Shown in pieces: positions 1 to 4,247 of a DNA stretch of 7,725 bases; the stretch's first letter is position 1, and each line of letters starts with the position of its first letter. The position numbers and the translations under genes are program-made. The DNA lies in NCBI GenBank assembly GCA_001751085.1, contig MAXP01000268.1:1-7725 (forward strand), written 5' to 3'. A model generated the notes under the pieces. The model saw only the letters and a list, made by a program, of their open reading frames with translations, ran no database searches and was not told where the DNA came from. This stretch comes from Desulfobacterales bacterium C00003060. GTDB lineage: Bacteria > Desulfobacterota > Desulfobacteria > Desulfobacterales > C00003060.

Positions 1-100
1 GCGGCTATTGATGTTCATGGCCGGCGAAAAAGTGTCATTTGTGGCCTTTCGAGGTATAAGTTAGCGCTTATGGAAAAGTGTCCCGCTTTAAGTTGGTAGC
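1..100. mobile_element. Possible insertion-sequence end abutting a broken gene
   Basis: Two similar words, gaaaaagtgtcatttg (26-41) and ggaaaagtgtcccgct (72-87), sit close together here. Multiple short repeats of this kind near a terminus are known for IS21-type elements. The reading frame entering from the right on the minus strand loses its family-like sequence around 98-105 and stops at 88-90, as expected if foreign DNA begins there. No transposase can be identified in the few codons available on the plus strand, and I cannot place the exact end or a target duplication. The insertion-sequence reading is an inference; the repeated word and the truncation are seen. Confidence 0.35.
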
Positions 101-417
101 CCAATCTGACAGCCAGCGATGAGAAAAAAACCTTGAGACTTCTCGGATTGAGCATAAAGTGAATAGTCTTCATTCGTGCGATGGAAAGTCCAGTTGCCAA
201 TAGATTCAGTTCTATTCCCGCTTTGGTTGCCAGCGTAACCGGCAAGGCGATGAAACCAATTTTCTTTTGCCGTCTCGGTCAGAAGCAGGAGGGCTGTAAA
301 GGCATCCTCTTGTTGACAACGAGCTGCCTCGGCCCTGAAATTTTCAAGAGCGGAATCCAGAAAGGTTTCCAAATCAAAGCAGTCATAAATGTGAACATGG
401 GCATCTACAAAGATCAT
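88..417 (-). CDS. Truncated HxH metal-dependent hydrolase-like protein (N-terminal fragment)
   Basis: This 109-residue minus-strand frame starts MIFVDAHVHIYDCFDLE. The DAHVH segment (D5, H7, H9) is the N-terminal metal-binding HxH signature on strand 1 of amidohydrolase or PHP-type TIM-barrel hydrolases. Such proteins normally run to 250 residues or more and need further His and Asp ligands on later strands, none of which is present. The frame ends at 88-90, shortly after residues FFLIAGCQI, where the sequence passes into a probable insertion-sequence end. The start is fixed: an in-frame TAG lies two codons upstream of the ATG, and I see no good Shine-Dalgarno. The likely reading is a gene broken on its 3' side, with no active product. 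The substrate and exact family are unknown. A short independent protein is possible but less likely. Confidence 0.55.
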   Translation of the reverse strand: MIFVDAHVHIYDCFDLETFLDSALENFRAEAARCQQEDAFTALLLLTETAKENWFHRLAGYAGNQSGNRTESIGNWTFHRTNEDYSLYAQSEKSQGFFLIAGCQIGLPT

Positions 418-507
418 TGGTAACTACTCAGGGGCAGAGGGCAAAGCGCATAGCGATTGATATGTTCGAAACGTTTAATCGCAACGCTTGTTCTAATTGT
501 TGTTTCA

Positions 508-521
508 TTTTTTAGACAGGA
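508..521. repeat. T-rich gacagga repeat, copy 1 (at the vapC break)
   Basis: The word ttttttagacagga matches 13 of 14 bases at 1028-1041 in the same orientation. On the minus strand it reads as TCCTGTCTAAAAAA. The TAA inside it is the stop codon of the shortened VapC frame, so the repeat itself supplies the end of the gene. The downstream minus-strand DNA (418-507) also looks like low-information repeat text rather than PIN sequence. Confidence 0.55.
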
Positions 522-721
522 TTTACCTCAGTACGATCTACGAATCTATGCAACTTTTCGAGATTTTCTTTGGCCTTCTGAGATGCCTTTGCGCCATAAT
601 CCAACTCTGCTACCACTAAAGTACTCAAGGCGATTTTGTCGATCTCTGCCTGTATTCTTTTTAGTACTGCCTTATTACCATTGAAAAAGGCTATTACCAC
701 ATTGGTATCCAATAGGATCAT
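512..721 (-). CDS. vapC: Truncated VapC-like PIN-domain toxin
   Basis: The product begins MILLDTNVVIAFFNGN, the classic first strand of a PIN ribonuclease with the first acidic metal ligand at D5. A second acidic ligand is in TLVVAELDYG (E39). VapC toxins cut tRNA or rRNA with three or four acidic residues in about 125-140 residues. This frame stops at 69, so the later Asp ligands and the C-terminal sheet are missing. The final residues (EVNPV) and the stop are encoded by a T-rich repeat seen again upstream of the antitoxin. The DNA beyond contains no PIN C-terminus in any minus-strand frame that I read. The ATG overlaps the antitoxin stop as ATGA, typical of translationally coupled vapBC pairs. 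I infer an inactive toxin, with the antitoxin left as an orphan. Confidence 0.75.
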   Translation of the reverse strand: MILLDTNVVIAFFNGNKAVLKRIQAEIDKIALSTLVVAELDYGAKASQKAKENLEKLHRFVDRTEVNPV

Positions 722-960
722 TCGAACATAACCTCTCGGCCGATATTGTGGTGCCGTTCCTGCTCCAACTCCTCAAAAATGGACGTGATGGTTGGGTCAT
801 CGGACCAGCCTCCAGATAACTCTGAAACGATCTTCAGCTTTTCTTTGGTCTTCAGTAAAGGCTCGATCTTTACGATAATCCGTGTCCCGTCCGGCAGACG
901 CAGTTTCTTTGGGAGTCGAATCCAACCCTTTTCTATCTTACTTTTGACTGTAATCGTCAT
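718..960 (-). CDS. VapB-like (DUF104/AF2212-type) antitoxin
   Basis: This 80-residue protein begins MTITVKSKIEKGWIRLPKKL. The pattern LPDGTRIIVKIEP near residues 22-34 resembles the AbrB- or DUF104-like N-terminal beta domain of antitoxins that pair with PIN toxins. The acidic tail with GGWSDDPTITSIFEELEQER is the usual toxin-wrapping segment of VapB-type proteins, where a G-W-x-D-D-P motif precedes a helix. I prefer the ATG at 958-960 because GGAGG lies 5 bp upstream; a longer frame reaching 1017 has no ribosome site and adds unlikely residues. The stop overlaps the toxin start (ATGA). The antitoxin would neutralise the toxin and probably repress its own promoter, as known for the family. 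No operator is evident to me. The antitoxin class is confident; the exact subfamily is not. Confidence 0.72.
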   Translation of the reverse strand: MTITVKSKIEKGWIRLPKKLRLPDGTRIIVKIEPLLKTKEKLKIVSELSGGWSDDPTITSIFEELEQERHHNIGREVMFE

Positions 961-962
961 TA

Positions 963-970
963 ATGCCTCC
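963..970 (-). promoter_or_regulatory. Shine-Dalgarno of the antitoxin gene
   Basis: On the minus strand GCGGAGGC lies just before ATTA and the ATG at 958-960. It sets the antitoxin start and argues against the longer frame that begins at 1017. Confidence 0.6.
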
Positions 971-1027
971 GCATATGTATAATCATTTAATTGAGGCGAA
1001 AATAGGGGACGTTGCAACTATTCCACT

Positions 1028-1041
1028 TTTTTTGGACAGGA
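1028..1041. repeat. T-rich gacagga repeat, copy 2 (upstream of the antitoxin)
   Basis: The word ttttttggacagga is the direct partner of the copy at 508-521 (13 of 14 bases). The two copies bracket the whole vapBC-type pair. Similar TCCTGTC-rich text is, to my recollection, a dispersed intergenic repeat in many Desulfobacterota genomes. Confidence 0.5.
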
Positions 1042-1206
1042 CTGATACCATGCCCTACCACTCAAAACTCTGAACCACCAACACACTTCTGTCCTGTGCC
1101 TTCTTCATAAATCCCTTGGTCGCATAATGGGTTAGTGGCGTCCTGTCCGTTCTTCCGCGCCATGCCACACCAGCCTGGTTCTTTTTGAATACGCTCTCTA
1201 ATTTCT

Positions 1207-1456
1207 GGCTCTCTGGTATTTTGCGTTACAGTCATTGCTAATAAAAATAGCAAGTTATAGATATTATCCACATCACTAATGGCACATAATTTACAACTAT
1301 TTGCAGCCTTCATTCAGCTACACAAGCTCTAACCTTTTAGAATGACCAAGCTGCGGCGTATAGTGGGTGCAAAAAAGGCGTTTTTGCGGTTTTGTATGTG
1401 TGACTAACCTGTTGTTTTTCAAGAGAAACATGTGTAACGCGAAATACCAGAGAGCC
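1207..1456. mobile_element. 250-bp segment bounded by 24-bp inverted repeats (MITE-like)
   Basis: The left arm at 1207-1230 (ggctctctggtatt, then ttgcgttaca) is the reverse complement of the right arm at 1433-1456 (tgtaacgc, then gaaataccagagagcc), with 23 of 24 bases matching. An ATG lies two to four bases outside the shared TGTAACGC on the inner side of each arm. The 202-bp interior is AT-rich, carries the small hairpin at 1369-1387, and encodes nothing recognisable. I see no clear target duplication just outside the arms. The segment may be a small non-autonomous element, or two inverted copies of one dispersed repeat. The arms are directly seen; mobility is inferred. Confidence 0.5.
1369..1387. 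repeat. 7-bp-stem hairpin inside the inverted-repeat segment
   Basis: gcaaaaa (1369-1375) and tttttgc (1381-1387) are perfectly complementary around the loop aggcg. The stem is mostly A-T and has no clear T-run after it, so it is not a convincing terminator. Confidence 0.35.
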
Positions 1457-1565
1457 TTAAGTTTTTACCCATTTTTTTAAGCGAATGATAAGTGATGAAG
1501 GGCAGTTAAAAAAGAAACCGTGTCTCACGTCTCATTGACACAGAGGGATGAGGCGGGGTTCGGTG

Positions 1566-1605
1566 GTCACCGCCAAGGATGGGTTCAGTGCGCACCGGCG
1601 GTGAC
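1566..1605. repeat. Hairpin with perfect 9-bp GC-rich stem
   Basis: gtcaccgcc at 1566-1574 pairs perfectly with ggcggtgac at 1597-1605, leaving a 22-base loop. No T-run follows on either strand and no gene ends nearby, so a terminator is unlikely. It may be the stem of a REP-type or insertion-element end, or of a small RNA. Confidence 0.45.
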
Positions 1606-1628
1606 GGTGATTTCATCTTAAAGTGCCA

Positions 1629-1668
1629 GTTCTACCCCCAAAAAGACTGTTCTAAGCCCAAAAAAGGA
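1629..1668. repeat. Two-copy 20-nt tandem repeat
   Basis: gttctacccccaaaaaga (1629-1646) and gttctaagcccaaaaaagga (1649-1668) share the pattern gttcta, two variable bases, ccc, then an A-run, offset by 20 bases. The function is unknown. Confidence 0.4.
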
Positions 1669-1683
1669 CTACTTTTTGAGACT

Positions 1684-1705
1684 ATCTATTAGGATCTCAA
1701 TAGAT
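1684..1705. repeat. Short inverted repeat next to the tandem array
   Basis: atctatt (1684-1690) pairs with aatagat (1699-1705) around the 8-base loop aggatctc. It lies just before the 24-nt tandem repeat and may be the edge of the same element. Confidence 0.3.
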
Positions 1706-1709
1706 TAGC

Positions 1710-1772
1710 TTGGTCCGACCCCGTTGAGTTGCGCTGGTCCGACCCCGTTGAGTTGCGCCCCGTTGAGTTGCG
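1710..1772. repeat. 24-nt tandem repeat, about 2.6 copies
   Basis: The unit is tggtccgaccccgttg followed by agttgcg, with one variable first base. Full copies lie at 1710-1733 and 1734-1757, and a 15-base partial copy (ccccgttgagttgcg) at 1758-1772. The two full copies differ only at the first base, which points to recent slippage or unequal exchange. On the minus strand the core reads as GGGGTCGGACC; I recall GGGGTCGGACC-like ends in REP and insertion-element DNA, but cannot verify this here. Confidence 0.7.
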
Positions 1773-1884
1773 GCTGAATCCTTCGCTACCTCTTCCCAGT
1801 TCTCTTCGCATACTACTATCCAAGTGAAATGCTGTTTTCGATATAGCGACGAAATTTCTTTTTCTTTATCAAGTTCCAAACTAG

Positions 1885-1993
1885 ATGAATCAGAGCGCTT
1901 TCGATTTGGTGAACATCAATGCTGACCACAATAGGATGTGTGTAATCGTAACCAAATTACAAGATAGAGTATAGGTTGTAATCTCTGATTCAT
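1885..1993. repeat. 11-bp inverted repeat pair enclosing 87 bp
   Basis: atgaatcagag (1885-1895) and ctctgattcat (1983-1993) are perfect reverse complements. Between them a minus-strand frame reads FGYDYTHPIVVSIDVHQIES and continues past the left arm before a TAG near 1815. That frame has no good start site, and I cannot tell whether it is decayed coding sequence or chance. Confidence 0.4.
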
Positions 1994-2017
1994 GTCTCCG
2001 CTCTATTACAGACCTGT

Positions 2018-2042
2018 CGACTCAACGACTCAACTATTTGAC
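2018..2042. repeat. 25-nt direct repeat, copy 1
   Basis: The sequence cgactcaacgactcaactat followed by ttgac recurs at 2542-2566 with one base changed (24 of 25). It contains an internal tandem of the 8-mer cgactcaa. The two copies enclose a block with hairpins and TTCGAA-type repeat text. Confidence 0.6.
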
Positions 2043-2071
2043 AATCTCTGTATTGGGGAATCACTAACGCT

Positions 2072-2116
2072 CCACCCGCATAGCGGGTGGCTTGAGGAAG
2101 GCCCCTAAAAGGGGCC
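2072..2116. repeat. Two adjacent strong hairpins (REP-like)
   Basis: The first hairpin pairs ccacccgc (2072-2079) with gcgggtgg (2083-2090) around ata. The second pairs ggcccct (2100-2106) with aggggcc (2110-2116) around aaa. Both stems are perfect, GC-rich and separated by 9 bases. No gene ends here and there is no T-run, so I read them as a paired palindromic repeat of REP/BIME type or the end of an IS200/IS605-like element rather than as a terminator. Family membership is inferred. Confidence 0.5.
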
Positions 2117-2140
2117 AATAAATGATTCGTTTTATTAAGC

Positions 2141-2272
2141 TTGAAATTTGAATATCGAAGCACTAAATTCGAAACAATATCTAATGACCCAAACGTTTCC
2201 CCTGTATGTGGGGGGGCCCTTAGGTTTTTTGATGTTTGAAATTCTTGAACATTCGTATTTCGGATTTGTTTC
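2141..2272. repeat. Low-complexity TTCGAA-word intergenic repeat block
   Basis: This stretch is built from recurrent near-repeats of words such as aaatttgaatatcgaag, aaattcgaaacaa, tttgaaattcttgaac and attcgtatttcggattt. A further fragment (ttcgatattcggatttcgta) lies at 2379-2398. A run of seven G sits inside it near 2210. Open frames through it are repeat translations, not proteins. I recall similar text from intergenic regions of several environmental bacterial phyla. Confidence 0.45.
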
Positions 2273-2494
2273 GGCCCGCCCTGGCGCGACTTGTCAGCGT
2301 CATGAGGCTCACGACTCGAGATCTTGATCATGAACTGCTTTCTTGATGTTCCGTCCGGAAATCAGGTCTGGGCCAGGGATTTCGATATTCGGATTTCGTA
2401 TTTACCGTTTCTTATGACCGCCTGACCGGCAGAGCCTATTTGTTAAGTGGTTATCATTATTTGAATTGATATGGTTTGCATAAAAATTGGACAC

Positions 2495-2521
2495 TTGATG
2501 TAGTTGAAGCTCTAATATACT
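2495..2521 (+). promoter_or_regulatory. Weak candidate promoter for cfa
   Basis: TTGATG (2495-2500) and TATACT (2516-2521) lie 15 bases apart, about 65 bases before the first cfa start codon. The -10 matches five of six consensus bases, but the -35 match is partial and the spacing is short. Confidence 0.22.
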
Positions 2522-2541
2522 GATTTAACATGCTTATTTTC

Positions 2542-2566
2542 CGACTCAACAACTCAACTATTTGAC
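2542..2566. repeat. 25-nt direct repeat, copy 2 (just before cfa)
   Basis: cgactcaacaactcaactat followed by ttgac differs from the copy at 2018-2042 by one base. It ends 20 bp before the first possible cfa start codon, so it lies in the leader of that gene if the gene is transcribed from further upstream. Confidence 0.6.
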
Positions 2567-2586
2567 GCTCTCTTATTTACTAATGG

Positions 2587-3768
2587 ATGTTCCTCCTTAT
2601 AGGAGATCTTGGTCAAGGCAACGATTTCACAGACACGAGAATCATGGCTCTTAACAATTTCCGCTACAAAGTAGAAAGGCTATTGTCCCTTGCTGACGTT
2701 AAAGTCGACGGCGACCGCCCTTGGGATCTTCAGGTTCATAACGATGACCTGTATGCAAGAATACTGGCGAAGGGATCGTTGGGTTTGGGCGAGTCTTATA
2801 TGGACGGCTGGTGGGACTGCAACAGACTTGAGGAATTTTTCAATAGAATTTTTCGGGCCAAATTGGATGAGAGAGGCAAACCATGGTCGGTGCTTTTCGG
2901 TATCCTTAAGGCTAAATTGTTCAACTTTCAGAAACCTTCACGTGCCTCTCAAATTGGGCGGCACCATTATGATATTGGCAATAACCTTTACCGGCATATG
3001 CTTGGCGAGCGCTTAATCTATAGCTGCGGCTACTGGAAAAATGCATCCACTCTGGACCAAGCGCAGGAGGCCAAGCTTGACTTGGTCTGCCGAAAATTGG
3101 ACCTTCAGGCGGGAATGCATGTCTTGGATATCGGTTGCGGCTGGGGAGGGACGGCCAAATTTGTTGCTGAGCGTTACCAGGTTGAAGTAGTCGGCATAAC
3201 CGTTTCTGAAGAACAGGCAAGGTTCGGAAAGGAACTCTGCCAAGGTCTTCCGGTTGAGATCCGCTTACAAGACTACCGTGGCTTGGAAGGTGCTTTCGAC
3301 CGTATTCTTTCCCTTGGCACGTTCGAACACGTCGGTTATAAGAATTACGTCACCTTTATGCGTGCCGTCAACAGCTACTTAAAGGATGGGGGGCTATTTC
3401 TGTTGCATACGATTGGTGGAAACCGCTCGGTTACCAGGATCGACCCCTGGATAGAGCGTTACATCTTTCCTAATTCCATGCTGCCCTCCGCAAGGCAGAT
3501 CTGCGGCGCTGCGGAAGGCTTGTTTATTCTTGAAGACTGGCATAGTTTTGGTGCCGATTACGATAAGACCCTTATGCACTGGTTTCGGAATTTCCATAAT
3601 AATTGGGGTCCCCTTAAGGAAGAATATGACGAGCGATTCTACCGGATGTGGAAGTATTATCTGCTATCATGCGCCGGGTCGTTCCGTGCAAGGATAAACC
3701 AGTTGTGGCAGATAGTTTTCCCCCCCGAGGCATACCGGGCGGTTACCCGGCTCCGCGGTGAAACATAA
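2587..3768 (+). CDS. cfa: Cyclopropane-fatty-acyl-phospholipid synthase
   Basis: This 393-residue protein transfers a methylene group from S-adenosylmethionine to cis double bonds of membrane phospholipid acyl chains, a late-growth and stress adaptation. It matches Escherichia coli Cfa (382 residues) along its length. The N-terminal lipid-binding part carries GSLGLGESYMDGWW (63-76). HHYDIGN (126-132) follows. The SAM-binding loop is LDIGCGWGG (180-188), and FEHVG (246-250) and LLHTIG (272-277) come later. The bicarbonate-site residues known from E. coli (C139, E239, H266, Y317) correspond to C147, E247, H274 and Y325, all present, so the enzyme should be active. The start is uncertain: ATG 2587 has no ribosome site, and ATG 2644 (product MALNNFRY, 374 residues) is a good alternative that keeps every domain. 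The gene seems to stand alone, with a repeat immediately upstream. Confidence 0.95.
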   Translation: MFLLIGDLGQGNDFTDTRIMALNNFRYKVERLLSLADVKVDGDRPWDLQVHNDDLYARILAKGSLGLGESYMDGWWDCNRLEEFFNRIFRAKLDERGKPWSVLFGILKAKLFNFQKPSRASQIGRHHYDIGNNLYRHMLGERLIYSCGYWKNASTLDQAQEAKLDLVCRKLDLQAGMHVLDIGCGWGGTAKFVAERYQVEVVGITVSEEQARFGKELCQGLPVEIRLQDYRGLEGAFDRILSLGTFEHVGYKNYVTFMRAVNSYLKDGGLFLLHTIGGNRSVTRIDPWIERYIFPNSMLPSARQICGAAEGLFILEDWHSFGADYDKTLMHWFRNFHNNWGPLKEEYDERFYRMWKYYLLSCAGSFRARINQLWQIVFPPEAYRAVTRLRGET

Positions 3769-4247
3769 ATGTAACCTATTGCTGACCAACGTAGAGAGCC
3801 ATCATATTATGCAGACAGGATAAAATGAGCACTTTAACATTAAGGCAAAGGCTTCCATGATGGCCTTGGGGATAAAATTGCTGCGCGATTTTGTATAATG
3901 CGGTTACGTCGCGTCAAAATGGAGATTTCTATACGATTGAGTTCTAGATGAAGTTTATGGTTTGATCTTAGACGCTTTCCCATACAATAGGCAGCCAGCT
4001 TAGGTAACTCTTCTTATTGCAGATTTATTCAATAGAAATAATGGTTTGCAAAATATTTTTTTTATGGTATGATAAAAAATTGTTAGCCTGTAGGGTATCC
4101 TTCATGAGAGCCAAAAGTAGTTTACACTTATCTGAAACTTAGCAAAGTGTTTGACTTGCAACTGGTACTCTTCTAAATATGTTCGGGCAAACGGACCTGT
4201 AAACAGAATATCCGGACTTTTTGAGATAGGAGTTATGGCAGGAATTC
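3769..4247. other. 479-bp intergenic region with promoter-like sites
   Basis: No gene is evident on either strand. The stretch is AT-rich towards its right end. A perfect TATAAT lies at 3894-3899 but has no convincing -35 at the right distance. A better-spaced promoter candidate is at 4046-4073. A weak inverted repeat (aaggc/gcctt, around 3847-3866) is the only fold I see, and there is no clear terminator after cfa. The length suggests a leader or control region for the gene at 4248. Confidence 0.4.
4046..4073 (+). promoter_or_regulatory. Candidate promoter for the zinc ribbon-RDD-TPR gene
   Basis: TTGCAA (4046-4051), a 16-base T-rich spacer and TATGAT (4068-4073) form a plausible sigma-70-type promoter. 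The -10 differs from consensus at one base and the -35 at two. It would give a leader of roughly 165 bases before the ATG at 4248. Confidence 0.4.

Larger units (their letters stand above)
961..2586. other. About 1.6 kb gene-poor, repeat-rich region
   Basis: I find no gene here that I would defend on either strand. Open frames at 1062-1313, 1697-1879 and 1990-2331 (minus strand) run through inverted, tandem or dispersed repeats, lack convincing start sites, and give unfamiliar proteins. What can be seen is a succession of repeat structures: inverted repeats at 1207-1456, hairpins at 1369-1387, 1566-1605 and 1684-1705, a two-copy 20-nt repeat at 1629-1668, a 24-nt tandem repeat at 1710-1772, an 11-bp inverted pair at 1885/1983, two hairpins at 2072-2116, TTCGAA-type repeat words at 2141-2272 and 2375-2401, and direct repeats at 2018 and 2542. 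The likely history is repeated insertion and decay of small elements. Confidence 0.6.

Noticed and set aside
1062..1313. Minus-strand 83-codon open frame
   Set aside because: It runs through the left arm of the 24-bp inverted repeat, lacks a clear ribosome site and shows no family motif. The VT-NTREP peptide is encoded again by the right arm, so it is repeat translation.
1697..1780. CRISPR array
   Set aside because: The repeated units are directly adjacent with no spacers, and no cas gene is present in the window.
1697..1879. Minus-strand 60-codon open frame starting at TTG
   Set aside because: Its C-terminal third is a translation of the 24-nt tandem repeat (repeated ATQRG), and there is no ribosome site. 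It may contain decayed coding sequence, reported as a finding only.
1990..2331. Minus-strand 113-codon open frame
   Set aside because: It covers the direct repeat, both hairpins and the TTCGAA-type block; the peptide (for example SNLVLRYSNFKL) is typical translation of such repeats and not a protein family.
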